From Moraxella osloensis (GTDB lineage Bacteria > Pseudomonadota > Gammaproteobacteria > Pseudomonadales > Moraxellaceae), in assembly GCF_001553955.1 (NCBI RefSeq), contig NZ_CP014234.1, positions 1,612,001-1,676,000 on the forward strand: a stretch of DNA of 64,000 nucleotides. The letters are read 5' to 3'. Made by a program: the position numbers and the translations under genes. This document shows positions 26,513 to 38,256 of the stretch, piece after piece. The notes under the pieces are model-generated. The model had not been told where the DNA came from. It ran no database searches and worked only from the letters and a program-made list of their open reading frames with translations. Numbering within the stretch: the first letter of the stretch is position 1; each line of letters starts with the position of its first letter.

Positions 26513-26785
26513 GTGAACCGTCCCGGGATTGTCGGAGACCCAAAACTCTGAGACAATACCCTTATGAAAACCAAACAATACTCAACTGAAATTAAGACTC
26601 GAGCCGTCGAATTACTCATCGAATCACAAAAAGATTATCCCTCACTCTGGGCAGCCATACAAGCCATTGCTCCGAAGTTTGGCTGTACCCCTGAAACCCT
26701 TCGTTCATGGCATCAAAAGCACCTAGCAAAGCAAAATCCCATCACTGTTACCACCGAAAGCCAAGCCGCCCGCATTGCCGAGTTA
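26513..26785 (+). mobile_element. IS3-family element fragment (end plus start of orfA)
   Basis: Terminal repeat starting TGAACCGTCCCGGG at 26513, then ATG 26564 of an IS3-type OrfA (KQYSTEIKTRAVELLIESQKDYPSLWAAIQAIAPKFGCTPETLRSWHQ...AARIAELE). The frame is cut at 26785 by the right-hand IS5 copy. OrfB and the other end are absent from the window. Confidence 0.8.
26564..26785 (+). pseudogene. IS3-family OrfA, 3'-truncated
   Basis: About 74 codons of the HTH transposase subunit remain: an HTH segment PETLRSWHQKH and the beginning of the leucine-zipper-like stretch SQAARIAELE. The reading frame then runs into the IS5 element. Not functional alone. Confidence 0.78.
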
Positions 26786-26793
26786 GAACCTGT

Positions 26794-27321
26794 TCACAAT
26801 CTTTTCAATAACAAAGCGATGAAAGCAAGATTGGTAAATTGAAGGCTCGAATTTAAATGACGCTCACAGTTTTTCCATAAGCGTCTATTTTTCTCAAGCC
26901 AAGCAAACGAACGTTCTACAACACATCGCTTTGGTATGACTTTAAACGTGTGCAATTCATCTCTTTTGGCAACTTCTGTGGTAACGGTTTCGCCTAAAAT
27001 AGATTTAACACTATTAGCAAATGGCTCACCTCGATAACCGCCATCAACCATCACATTTTTTACGCGGCTTAATCGTTTAGCATGTTGACGAAGTAACGTT
27101 GTAGCACCCTCACGGTCGGTGATATTGGCAGTGGTAATACAGATAGCATGCGGCAAGCCTTGGCTGTCTACTGCAATATGGCGCTTAATCCCTGATACTT
27201 TCTTTCCTGCGTCATAGCCTTTGTACTTAGCGGTATCTGTGTTCTTAACGCTTTGAGCATCGATGATGATAAAACTGGTTTTACCCTTGCGTTTGTCCTT
27301 CTTTCGCGCTTTTTTGACCAA
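26794..27321 (-). CDS. IS5-family transposase, second frame (right copy)
   Basis: 175 aa, same protein as that of 14155-14682: DDE motif in IIIDAQS, VDGGYRG and VVERSFAWLEKNRR. Linked to the first frame through an A8 tract (T8 on the plus strand near 27322-27329). Confidence 0.88.
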   Translation of the reverse strand: MVKKARKKDKRKGKTSFIIIDAQSVKNTDTAKYKGYDAGKKVSGIKRHIAVDSQGLPHAICITTANITDREGATTLLRQHAKRLSRVKNVMVDGGYRGEPFANSVKSILGETVTTEVAKRDELHTFKVIPKRCVVERSFAWLEKNRRLWKNCERHLNSSLQFTNLAFIALLLKRL

Positions 27322-27589
27322 TTTTTTTTAAGGCTTGATGAAGAATGCTGTTGCCTTCTTCATCAAGCTCGCTCCATTTCTGAAAGTAGGCGTGGACGGT
27401 GCGCCATTTGGGAAAGTCATGGGGCAGCTGTCGCCATTGGCAACCTGTTCTTAGTACATACAATAACCCACAAAATACGTCGTAAAGGTCAACCGTTCTT
27501 GGTTTGGTCTTCTTCCTTGCACTTTCTAAAATAGGTAGTATGTGCTCAAATTGTTTTCGGCTAATGTCGCTTGGATAGGCTTTTCTCAT
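27281..27589 (-). CDS. IS5-family transposase, first frame (right copy)
   Basis: 102 aa, same protein as that of 13887-14195, beginning MRKAYPSDISRKQFEHILPI. Retention of identical sequence in both IS copies argues that the transposon is young or that the copies are homogenised. Confidence 0.88.
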   Translation of the reverse strand: MRKAYPSDISRKQFEHILPILESARKKTKPRTVDLYDVFCGLLYVLRTGCQWRQLPHDFPKWRTVHAYFQKWSELDEEGNSILHQALKKIGQKSAKEGQTQG

Positions 27590-27658
27590 GGTGATTGATT
27601 CGGTTATTAATTGATTATGTAGCTTATCCTAGCATATTTTTTAATCGTGAACAGGTTC

Positions 27659-27838
27659 TAAGATTGAACGTCCACCGAGATAACCAATCAAAGGCATCAA
27701 ACCTTGAAACACGCCAAAATATACGCCTGCCATGACCGCAATTTTGGTCGTATCTTGGCGGTGTTTGGCACCGAGTCCAATCGCTACAGCAAAGGCATCC
27801 ATCGATAAGGCTATCGCTAGCAGTAATAAGGCAATCAT
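27659..27838 (-). pseudogene. mntP: manganese efflux pump MntP, N-terminal part (gene interrupted)
   Basis: ATG 27838 opens [60 protein letters not shown]: helix 1 with the [10 protein letters not shown] metal motif and helix 2 of MntP. The frame is cut at the TAA duplication by the composite transposon and resumes at 13817. Only 95 bp separate it from gyrB, too little for a manganese riboswitch besides the terminator. Confidence 0.92.
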
Positions 27839-27869
27839 GTGATATCTCTTCTAAAAATTCAAGCTGAAA

Positions 27870-27904
27870 TAAAACCACCTTATTACAACATAAGGTGGTT
27901 TCCA
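27870..27904 (-). terminator. Rho-independent terminator after gyrB
   Basis: AAACCACCTTA...TAAGGTGGTTT hairpin between gyrB and mntP, followed by T residues on the minus strand. Confidence 0.75.
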
Positions 27905-27933
27905 TTGTATTAAAACACGACCCTAAAATTGGG

Positions 27934-30630
<2,697 letters not shown>

Positions 30631-30688
30631 TCAGTTTGAAAAAATACTTAAGCATTTAAACTTAGTTACCTAAAAATGTTATTGGTTT

Positions 30689-31861
30689 TTATCTTTCATT
30701 TTGAATAGCTTGTGTTTTAAGCGGTAATTGTCTAATACTTCCCTGTTCCACGTGAAACAGTTTTATATTATCCTGCCAAATCTTTTGAATAGTCTCGACG
30801 ATATCTTGGGTGAGACTGGTGATAAACAGCTGTGAATTCACTTGTTTTAAGCCAGTTAATAACAACATAAGCGCGTCATTGTCCAATTCCGCTGTGATAT
30901 CATCTACTAATACCAAGGGTACTTTATCGACCTGGTTGAGTAACGGCAACTGGGATAAGCGAAGCGCCATGACCAATAATTTTTTTTCACCCCGTGACAG
31001 CATATCGGTGGCAAGCAATGTCTGCTTGTGTTTATGCCCTGCTGCATCAGTATGCACTAAATCTAGCACAACATTGATATCAGCCCGATGGCATCCCATA
31101 CGCGTATAGCCAAGCTCAATGTCAGACGCCAAACGATTGGCTAAGGTAATGGCTAACCCAGCTTCAGTATCAAACCCCGGTGTATAACGCAATCGTAATT
31201 TTTCGGCATACTGGGGTAAAAACTTTTGCACTTGCGCCAAAAAATGGGGCTGCCATTGTTCAATGATGTGGGCCCTTGCTTGGTGGATTTTTTCTGCATG
31301 TTGGCTTAGCTGGTAGTCCCAAGCGGAGAGTTCTTGCTGTTGCAGGCTGGTTAATGAGACGTTGCCAACATTTTGCTTTAATAAGCTATTGCGCTGTTTT
31401 AGTAGACGCTGATAAGACAGCCAATTGGGATGAAATGATTGTTCCACGTGAAACCCTAACCAATCTAGCATTTCACGCCTTGCTTGACTACCGTCCTCTA
31501 GCTGTGCAAGGCTCACAGGCTCAAGCAATAGGGTCGGTAGCAGCTGCGCTAGTGGGCTTTGGGTGACAAGCGACTGCCCATTGAGTCGCAATTGCGTGGT
31601 AGCGTCTTGGGATTTGGCAATAGCGACCGTTTGCTCATGATTGAGCCTAGCAAAAACCGTCGTATCGCTAAAACCATGCTCAATATAATGCCTCGGTTGA
31701 TGATGGCGAAAACTTTTGCCGCGCGATAATAAATAGATGCTTTCTAACAGCGATGTTTTTCCGCTGCCATTTTGACCCAAGAACACATTACAACTGGTAG
31801 GTTGTAATTCAATCGTGTGAAGATTGCGAAAATGATGAATAGCCAATTCAATAATTTGCAT
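30689..31861 (-). CDS. recF: DNA replication and repair protein RecF
   Basis: SMC-like ATPase that loads RecA at single-strand gaps. 390 aa with Walker A in LGQNGSGKTSLLESIYLLSRGKSFR, the signature LSRGEKKLLVMALRLSQ, and Walker B in PLVLVDDITAELD. It lies between dnaN (52 bp upstream) and gyrB (262 bp downstream). Two parS-like palindromes fall inside the gene (30744-30759 and 31440-31455). Confidence 0.95.
   Translation of the reverse strand: MQIIELAIHHFRNLHTIELQPTSCNVFLGQNGSGKTSLLESIYLLSRGKSFRHHQPRHYIEHGFSDTTVFARLNHEQTVAIAKSQDATTQLRLNGQSLVTQSPLAQLLPTLLLEPVSLAQLEDGSQARREMLDWLGFHVEQSFHPNWLSYQRLLKQRNSLLKQNVGNVSLTSLQQQELSAWDYQLSQHAEKIHQARAHIIEQWQPHFLAQVQKFLPQYAEKLRLRYTPGFDTEAGLAITLANRLASDIELGYTRMGCHRADINVVLDLVHTDAAGHKHKQTLLATDMLSRGEKKLLVMALRLSQLPLLNQVDKVPLVLVDDITAELDNDALMLLLTGLKQVNSQLFITSLTQDIVETIQKIWQDNIKLFHVEQGSIRQLPLKTQAIQNER
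30744..30759. promoter_or_regulatory. parS site (TGTTCCACGTGAAACA)
   Basis: 16-bp parS of the TGTTNCACGTGAAACA consensus within recF, about 4 kb from oriC. Confidence 0.85.
31440..31455. promoter_or_regulatory. parS-like site (TGTTCCACGTGAAACC)
   Basis: 15 of 16 positions fit the TGTTNCACGTGAAACA consensus (last base C). Within recF, about 3.2 kb from oriC. Confidence 0.75.
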
Positions 31862-31913
31862 GATTTATCTAATTAACTACTCATCACTGGATTGAAAAAA
31901 ATATGCCCGCTGA

Positions 31914-33089
31914 CTAAATACGCATTGGCATAACCACAAATTCGTGTTTGCTGTCATTGACTTGTTGTACCAATACCGAAGCATTGGCTTGGCTCATATT
32001 AAAGTCAATTTCGCCTTGCAGTACATTCAGCACATCTAGCAAATAAGCCACGTTGAATGATATCTCTAATGGCTCACCTTGATACTTAACCTCAAGCTGC
32101 TCACTGGCTTCATCTTGCTCAGCGTTGCTAGCACGTACCATCAAATTGTTATCGCCTGAAAAATCAAAAATCACGCCACGCGATTTCTCGTTACTCAAAA
32201 TAGCCACGCGGCGAAGCACGTTCGCCAGCTGCTCTTGGCTGATACGGGCAATTTTGTTGGTTAATGATGGCATAACGCGGCGATAATCGGGGAACTTACC
32301 ATCAATCAAGCGGGCGGTAAAAGCCACCATGATGGCATTTTTTAGCTGACCTGTGCTATCGACTTCCCCAAAAGGGAGTAAAACTTGTAAAAATTCACGA
32401 CCGACATTGAGGGTGATTTTATTATCTTGATTCGGTAGCATGCGTTTAAGCTCTGCTAACAAACGTTGTAATTCAAGTACGGCTTTTCTTGGTAAAATTG
32501 CAGCCAGTGCCACGCTATCATCACACGCTATCACTGTACGAGCCAATGCCAAGCGATGACCATCGGTTGATACCGTCGCCAATTGACGCTCTTTGACTTC
32601 AAACAGCATACCGGTGAGATAATACCGCACGTCTTGCACGGCCATCGCAAAATGCGTTTTATCGAGCAAATCGACTAGGTCTTCACGGCCCAATTGGATA
32701 GGCGTGACTTGCTCTGGCTCACCCAATAGGGGAAAGTCTTGGGCAGGTAAAGTGCTGAGTTTAAAACGACTACTACCGCACACAATTAAACACTGATTGT
32801 CGTTACCTACACTGATAGATACGGGTAAACCGTCGGGTAATAATTTTACGATATCTTTGAATTTGTTGGCAGGAACGGTGATCTCACCTGGTTGTTTGCA
32901 CGCCGATGCTGGCAAATTGAGGGTGGCTTGTAATTCAAGCTCCAAATCTGACGCTACCATGACCAATTGAGAGTCGGTTAACGCCAATTTCATATTCCCC
33001 AGAATTACCATGTTATGGCGTTTGTCAGCGGCTTTTGAAATTAAATTAATCGCTTGTAGTAACAAATCGCGAGAGATTACTAATTGCAT
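31914..33089 (-). CDS. dnaN: DNA polymerase III beta subunit (sliding clamp)
   Basis: Ring-shaped clamp that tethers the polymerase to DNA. 391 aa, slightly longer than the 366 aa of E. coli, with the three clamp domains recognisable (MQLVISRDLLLQAINLISKAADKRHNMVILGNMKL at the start, FAMAVQDVRYYLTGMLFEV in the second domain, FVVMPMRI at the end). The ribosome binding site GAGGCGG lies before the ATG. It is 104 bp downstream of dnaA, in the same transcript. Confidence 0.97.
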   Translation of the reverse strand: MQLVISRDLLLQAINLISKAADKRHNMVILGNMKLALTDSQLVMVASDLELELQATLNLPASACKQPGEITVPANKFKDIVKLLPDGLPVSISVGNDNQCLIVCGSSRFKLSTLPAQDFPLLGEPEQVTPIQLGREDLVDLLDKTHFAMAVQDVRYYLTGMLFEVKERQLATVSTDGHRLALARTVIACDDSVALAAILPRKAVLELQRLLAELKRMLPNQDNKITLNVGREFLQVLLPFGEVDSTGQLKNAIMVAFTARLIDGKFPDYRRVMPSLTNKIARISQEQLANVLRRVAILSNEKSRGVIFDFSGDNNLMVRASNAEQDEASEQLEVKYQGEPLEISFNVAYLLDVLNVLQGEIDFNMSQANASVLVQQVNDSKHEFVVMPMRI

Positions 33090-33193
33090 GGCACCGCCTC
33101 AAATCAAAATGAATGGTTGTAACAAATGGAAAAATTAAGACTTATTATACGGGGTAATTGACTAAAAATCTTTTTAATCGAGTTAACAAAATA

Positions 33194-34534
33194 CTAAGTC
33201 TGTAACATTAATTTTAATGAGCGATAATCCTTGTCAAACATCAAATCGCTGACACAAAGTTCTTGTACTTTCTCACAGGCGTGCATGACCGTAGTATGGT
33301 CGCGACCACCAAATGACTGCCCAATTTCTGTAAAGCTGTTATTGGTTAGTTCACGAGCTAAACTCATAGCCACCTGACGCGGACGAGCGATATGACGTAA
33401 ACGCTTTTTACCCATCAGGTCTTTGACCGATATATCATAAAACTCAGCAACGACTTTACGAATATTATCCATACTGACCGCTTGTACACGAATGGCAATC
33501 AAATCTTTTAACGCCATTTGTACCAATTCTAAATGGATAGGCTGATTGAGCAGACGGGAAATGGCTAAAACTTTGTTCAGCGCACCTTCTAACTCTCGCA
33601 CATTGGCGATGATATGCTGAGCAATAAAAATAGCGCACTCTTTTGGCAAATTCACCTCTTGCGCTTTGGATTTTTTTTGCAAAATTTGAATACGGGTTTC
33701 TAGCTCTGGCGGCTCTAGCGCTACTGCTACCCCCCAAGCCAAACGTGACTTTAAACGTTCGTCAAAATCAGTCAGTGCGCTCGGGTGTTTATCAGATGCC
33801 AAAATCACTTGTTTATTTTTGCTCATAAAATCATTGAGCAATAGCAAAAACTGCTCGCTACTTTTTTGCTTGCCCGCAATCACATGAATATCATCAATAA
33901 TCAATAAATCGGCTTTTTTTATTTTATCTTTAAACTCATCGATTTTTTGTTTTCTTAATGAATTCACCAGCTGGTTAACAAATTTATCGGACGTGAAGTA
34001 ATAAAAACTTTTGCCTTGCTTTAAAATCTCGTGGGCAATTGCTTGCATCAAATGGGTTTTTCCCAAACCTGTCGCGCCATAAATAAACAGCGGATTATTT
34101 TTTGATTGACCCAAATTGTTGGCAGTCTCTCGGCAAATACTGTAAGCGATTTGATTGGATTTTGCGGTTACAAATTGGTCAAACGTAAAATGCGGATCGA
34201 TATACTGAAAGGAGCGTTGCTGCTCATTTTTTACTAGCGTCACTTTTTGCTCACCAAACTCTTGTGTACCAACAGCATCAGTGATTGCGTTACCTTTATC
34301 AATTTGAATCTGCACATGAATCGGTAGGGTTGGTTCAAGCTGGTGTAAAATCGTTTGAATTTGATTTAAATGATTTTTTTCAACATAGCTGGCGAAGTAC
34401 TGGTTAGGTACATTGACGACCATCGTGTTGTCATGCATTGAGGCGGATAATGGGCGAATCCACATGGTAAAAATATTATCAGGTACTTGATATTTTAATT
34501 CGTCAACGCACTTAAGCCATAATGCATCAGCCAT
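33194..34534 (-). CDS. dnaA: chromosomal replication initiator protein DnaA
   Basis: AAA+ initiator that opens oriC. 446 aa: N-terminal DnaB-interaction domain (WLKCVDELKYQVPDNIFTMWI), ATPase with Walker A GATGLGKTHLMQAIAHE and Walker B LLIIDDIHVIAGK, and C-terminal DNA-binding domain with the signature GGRDHTTVMHACEKV. The start codon has AGGAAA upstream. The predicted origin lies immediately upstream (34612-34816). Confidence 0.98.
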   Translation of the reverse strand: MADALWLKCVDELKYQVPDNIFTMWIRPLSASMHDNTMVVNVPNQYFASYVEKNHLNQIQTILHQLEPTLPIHVQIQIDKGNAITDAVGTQEFGEQKVTLVKNEQQRSFQYIDPHFTFDQFVTAKSNQIAYSICRETANNLGQSKNNPLFIYGATGLGKTHLMQAIAHEILKQGKSFYYFTSDKFVNQLVNSLRKQKIDEFKDKIKKADLLIIDDIHVIAGKQKSSEQFLLLLNDFMSKNKQVILASDKHPSALTDFDERLKSRLAWGVAVALEPPELETRIQILQKKSKAQEVNLPKECAIFIAQHIIANVRELEGALNKVLAISRLLNQPIHLELVQMALKDLIAIRVQAVSMDNIRKVVAEFYDISVKDLMGKKRLRHIARPRQVAMSLARELTNNSFTEIGQSFGGRDHTTVMHACEKVQELCVSDLMFDKDYRSLKLMLQT

Positions 34535-34611
34535 AACTTCACTTTCCTAATTCAAGCATCTTCAAAGTTGGTGTAATGTATCATACAACAGCGATTTTAC
34601 AAATAAATTAT

Positions 34612-34816
34612 TGTGGATAACAATGTGGATATAATTGTTGATAAGTTAAAATTGGGAGTTACCAACAAACTATCAACTATTTATATACAGGTTTATCAAC
34701 ATCATAAATAATTGTTTTTGTTTTTATTTTATTAGATATCCACTGAAATCGATGTGCTTAATAATAATAATAATACTTATTTAATATATAATAATAAAAA
34801 AAATTTTTGTGGATAA
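34612..34816. other. oriC: oriC: DnaA-box cluster between dnaA and rpmH
   Basis: TGTGGATAA at 34612-34620 and 34808-34816 (perfect TTATCCACA on the other strand), with variants TGTGGATAT 34624-34632, TGTTGATAA 34636-34644 and TTATCAACA 34693-34701. Between them, 34700-34805 is extremely AT-rich, with TAATAA repeats suited to unwinding. Position between divergent dnaA and rpmH is the common gammaproteobacterial arrangement. Confidence 0.85.
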
Positions 34817-34925
34817 CTTTTTGTCACCTTGTATTTGTCATACAAAAATGTTATTTTAGAGAAGCAAAATAATTGACTGTAGTAATAATTTTAAGAAAGA
34901 AATTAATCGGTAAGCTTAGTTATCC

Positions 34926-34954
34926 TTGACCTATTGGTTAAAATTAAGGATAAT
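34926..34954 (+). promoter_or_regulatory. promoter of rpmH
   Basis: TTGACC (34926-34931), 17-bp spacer, GATAAT (34949-34954): a good sigma-70 promoter 80 bp before the rpmH start. Confidence 0.65.
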
Positions 34955-34988
34955 ACGAGATTAACTGTTTTGAAATTTTGTATTTTAA

Positions 34989-35168
<180 letters not shown>

Positions 35169-35237
35169 TGTCTATTTTGTTAACTTGATTTAATAATCTT
35201 GATTTAATAATAATGTTGATATTAAAACAGGTTATAG

Positions 35238-35274
35238 TAAAAAGCGATATACTTCTTATATCGCTTTTTTTATT
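35238..35274 (+). terminator. hairpin terminator after rpmH
   Basis: AAAAGCGATATA...TATATCGCTTTTTTT stem. It may attenuate read-through from rpmH into rnpA. Confidence 0.75.
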
Positions 35275-35428
35275 GTTGTACTAATCGTTACGCTAGAAGT
35301 CGGTTCGTAACTATGATTAGCATACTCCCCTACTCTATTATTTCAGCCTATTTTACCCTATCTATAAAATCTTTATAGCTTTAGCTTTTATTTTAATGGT
35401 GCTTTGGTATGGATTTGGACTTATCCTC

Positions 35429-35866
35429 ATGACTGCAGACAAACCTTTTAAATTTGATAAATCACAGCGGTTGCTAACGCCCAAAGATTTTAAAGCGATG
35501 TCGGGCCGTCATACCAAAACCGGTGAAGATCAGTCACAGCATGTTGTGATGTTTAAAATTCATCAGCCTAATTTGTTGTTCTTTGTCAAATTGGTTTTAG
35601 CCGATACCCGAAAACAAGCTGCAGTAAATCGGTTGGGTCTTGCGATCACTAAAAAGAAAGTTAAACGTGCCCATGAGCGTAATCGTATTAAGCGATTAAC
35701 GCGAGAGTATTTTCGGCTGCATCAGCACCAGCTAAATGCTCAAGTTGATATTTTATTAACTATCAAGCAGTTTTCCGATGACATGCCAAATGAAGCAATT
35801 GCGCAGCAATTAGCAATGGGCTTTAATTTAATCAATGATAAGATTAGAAAGTTGAAGCGGCGTTAA
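35429..35866 (+). CDS. rnpA: ribonuclease P protein component
   Basis: Protein cofactor of RNase P, which matures tRNA 5' ends. 145 aa. The signature RNxIKRxxRE appears as RAHERNRIKRLTREYFRLHQ near residue 80, and the FxxSQRLLTPKDFKAM N-terminus is typical. An in-frame ATG at 35396 would add 11 hydrophobic residues (MVLWYGFGLIL) that do not fit the family, so ATG 35429 is chosen. The family usually has about 120 residues; the GRHTKTGEDQSQ insertion makes this slightly longer. Confidence 0.93.
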   Translation: MTADKPFKFDKSQRLLTPKDFKAMSGRHTKTGEDQSQHVVMFKIHQPNLLFFVKLVLADTRKQAAVNRLGLAITKKKVKRAHERNRIKRLTREYFRLHQHQLNAQVDILLTIKQFSDDMPNEAIAQQLAMGFNLINDKIRKLKRR

Positions 35867-35929
35867 TTTTAGCTGAAGTTCGTGATATCTTTACTCAAAT
35901 GAAGGTGATAAAAAATCTAGGTTTAATCC

Positions 35930-36229
35930 ATGGATAAATTATTAGCAAAGTTTTTGCTGTGTATGATTATATTTTATCAGCGTTTGATTAGCCCATGGTT
36001 GGCACCTCGTTGCCGGTTCTATCCAACGTGCTCTAGTTATGGTTTAGAGGCGGTAAGATTACATGGGGGGTACCGGGGTGGATTATTAACAGCCAAGCGT
36101 ATCGCGCGCTGTCATCCTTGGGGTGGGCATGGGATTGATTTTGTCCCTAAGCCATTATATCGCTACCGCTATCATTATATTGACACACGCCCGTCTTACT
36201 TTTTGGTATATGCTTATCACTATCATTAA
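35930..36229 (+). CDS. yidD: membrane protein insertion efficiency factor YidD
   Basis: 99 aa. An amphipathic N-terminal helix is followed by the conserved core [31 protein letters not shown] and [14 protein letters not shown]. YidD helps YidC and Sec insert inner-membrane proteins. It lies between rnpA and yidC as usual. The C-terminal 20 residues, rich in Tyr and His, are less conserved. Confidence 0.93.
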   Translation: MDKLLAKFLLCMIIFYQRLISPWLAPRCRFYPTCSSYGLEAVRLHGGYRGGLLTAKRIARCHPWGGHGIDFVPKPLYRYRYHYIDTRPSYFLVYAYHYH

Positions 36230-36410
36230 TTGATGTGGCTAAGTAAATTATAAAAACTTGTTGCGAGTCTCAAATAGCTTAATCGAGTCAACTATTTATA
36301 GAATATCTTTTTTAACTTTTTTTTAGTAGAATGTCTTCTATTTTTTAATTATTTTTCCTTTATTAGCAACTAGTGATTTCAAGTCATATCATTAGATAGG
36401 ATAGCTATAT

Positions 36411-38099
36411 ATGCAAAAAATTTTACGGACATTGATTATTATCGCAATGTTGATTACGGGTTATTTGCTGATTCTGGCATGGCGGGATGATTATACCAAT
36501 GTAAATAAACCCGTGGCGACAACCCCAACAACCACAGCCGTCAGTAGCAATGATGTGCCAGTGGCGGGGGCTTCAAGTACGCCAACGGGCGATATTCCCA
36601 CGGCAACAGCAACCACGCCAACTGCTGCTACTACCCAGCAAACGGGCGCACAGCTCATTAGCGTGATGACGGATAAATACGATATTCGTATTAATCCAGT
36701 CGGTGGCGATGTAGTATATGCGGCGCTTCGAGAGCAGACTCAAACATTAGATAGCAACCAGCCATTTGTACTTCTTCAAGAAGATAGTAATCGCGTATAT
36801 GTGGCTCAGTCAGGGTTGATTGGCGCCAATGGTATTGATAATAGCAATGGTCGTGCGACTTTTACCGCACCTAGTAACCAATTTGTCATGCAGCCCAATC
36901 AAGCCGAATTGGTCGTTCCTTTAACTTATCAAAAAGATGGTGTAACCGTCATCAAATCGTATAAGTTTACCAAAGGTCAATATCCTATCAACGTTAGCTA
37001 TAACATCACCAATAACGGCACGCAGCCTTGGCAAGGACAAAAGTATGCGCAGTTAAAACGTGATAATAGTGAAGACCCGGGTAAAGGTGACAAAGGCGCA
37101 ATTAGCCTATCGACTTACCTAGGTGGCGCATGGGGTACACCAGAGCAGCCTTACAACAAACTCAAGTTTGGTGATTTCAATGAGGGTTTAAAAGCCAGCA
37201 GTGATAAAGGCTGGATTGGCATAGTACAGCATTATTTTGTCACCGCTTGGATACCAAAGAATTACACAGCAAATTTTTATAGCCGTGAAGCTGGCAAATA
37301 TCACATCATCGGGTTTACCAGTAACCCTGTGTCAGTAGCCCCCAACAAGCAAGTAACCTTAACGTCTGTCTTGTATGCAGGTCCAAAAATTCAAAGCAAC
37401 TTAAAACCTTTGGCAGAAGGATTAGATAAAACTGTTGATTACGGTATTTTATGGCCGATTTCAAAAGTGCTATTTTGGATTTTGGATAATTTGCATAAAG
37501 TGTTGGGCAACTGGGGCTGGTCAATTATTGTACTCACTTTATTGGTTAAAATCGCGTTAATGCCAATCGCCAACAAAAGCTATCACTCGATGGCAAAAAT
37601 GCGCGCAGTGGCACCACGATTGCAAGCCTTAAAAGAAGAATATGGTGATGACCGTATGCGTATGTCACAAGAGATGATGCGCATCTACAAAGAAGAAAAA
37701 GTCAACCCAATGGCAGGTTGTTTACCGGTATTACTGCAAATGCCGATTTTCTTGGCGTTGTATTGGGTACTGGTTGAATCGGTTCAATTACGCCATGCCC
37801 CTTGGATTGGTTGGATTCGTGACTTATCATCCATGGATCCATTGTTTATCTTGCCACTGATTATGGGCGCGGCGATGTTTTTCCAGCAGATGCTAAACCC
37901 ACAGCCGCAAGATCCTATGCAAGCCCGTGTGCTGAAGTTTATGCCGATTATTTTCACCGTGTTTATGCTATTCTTCCCAGCGGGTCTAGTGCTTTATTGG
38001 ACGGTCAACAACTTGTTTAGTATGGCGCAGCAATACTTTATCAATAAAAAAGTTGAGCGTGAGCAAGCGGCAAAAGAGGCAGCACGTAACGTGGTTTAA
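36411..38099 (+). CDS. yidC: membrane protein insertase YidC
   Basis: 562 aa inner-membrane insertase. N-terminal membrane anchor (LRTLIIIAMLITGYLLILAW), a Thr/Ala/Pro-rich linker, the large periplasmic domain (residues 85-340) and the five-helix insertase core from about 355 (WGWSIIVLTLLVKIALMPIANKSYHSMAKMRAVAPRLQALKEEYGDD). The core includes the conserved Arg-bearing groove region and GCLPVLLQMPIFLALYWVL. It is followed by a terminator. Confidence 0.96.
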   Translation: MQKILRTLIIIAMLITGYLLILAWRDDYTNVNKPVATTPTTTAVSSNDVPVAGASSTPTGDIPTATATTPTAATTQQTGAQLISVMTDKYDIRINPVGGDVVYAALREQTQTLDSNQPFVLLQEDSNRVYVAQSGLIGANGIDNSNGRATFTAPSNQFVMQPNQAELVVPLTYQKDGVTVIKSYKFTKGQYPINVSYNITNNGTQPWQGQKYAQLKRDNSEDPGKGDKGAISLSTYLGGAWGTPEQPYNKLKFGDFNEGLKASSDKGWIGIVQHYFVTAWIPKNYTANFYSREAGKYHIIGFTSNPVSVAPNKQVTLTSVLYAGPKIQSNLKPLAEGLDKTVDYGILWPISKVLFWILDNLHKVLGNWGWSIIVLTLLVKIALMPIANKSYHSMAKMRAVAPRLQALKEEYGDDRMRMSQEMMRIYKEEKVNPMAGCLPVLLQMPIFLALYWVLVESVQLRHAPWIGWIRDLSSMDPLFILPLIMGAAMFFQQMLNPQPQDPMQARVLKFMPIIFTVFMLFFPAGLVLYWTVNNLFSMAQQYFINKKVEREQAAKEAARNVV

Positions 38100-38125
38100 A
38101 TCCATTAAACAATTTAATACTTTAA

Positions 38126-38160
38126 CCGCCCTTTAAACAACTGTTTAAAGGGTTTTTTAT
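38126..38160 (+). terminator. Rho-independent terminator after yidC
   Basis: CCCTTTAAACA...TGTTTAAAGGG hairpin followed by TTTTTT. Confidence 0.8.
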
Positions 38161-38256
38161 TGGCAAAAAATAATCATGTTGTAATCAGTGAGCGGATGTT
38201 AAAATATCAGTATTGAGTCCATGCTGACTACCCGAAATGTTAGATTGTAAAAAACT

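Larger units (their letters stand above)
13818..27658. mobile_element. 13.84-kb composite transposon bounded by inverted IS5-family copies, inserted in mntP
   Basis: Two 873-bp IS5-type elements in opposite orientation (13818-14690 and 26786-27658) bound the segment. The outermost bases are GAACCTGTTCAC on both sides. TAA is duplicated immediately outside (13815-13817 and 27659-27661), and removal of the segment plus one TAA restores mntP exactly. Cargo includes Qat genes, two Tn3-derived ends with toxin-antitoxin genes, a Balon-like gene, a membrane hydrolase, nhaA, a DUF411 lipoprotein, a CDF transporter, and remnants of IS1, IS3 and another transposase. Confidence 0.9.
26786..27658 (-). 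mobile_element. IS5-family insertion sequence, right copy
   Basis: 873 bp, same ends as the left copy but reversed, so the pair forms inverted borders. The outer edge is followed by TAA (27659-27661) that duplicates 13815-13817. The inner edge cuts an IS3 OrfA gene. Confidence 0.9.

Noticed and set aside
27839-27933. Manganese (yybP-ykoY) riboswitch before mntP
   Set aside because: Only 95 bp are available and most of it is the gyrB terminator; no riboswitch core is visible.
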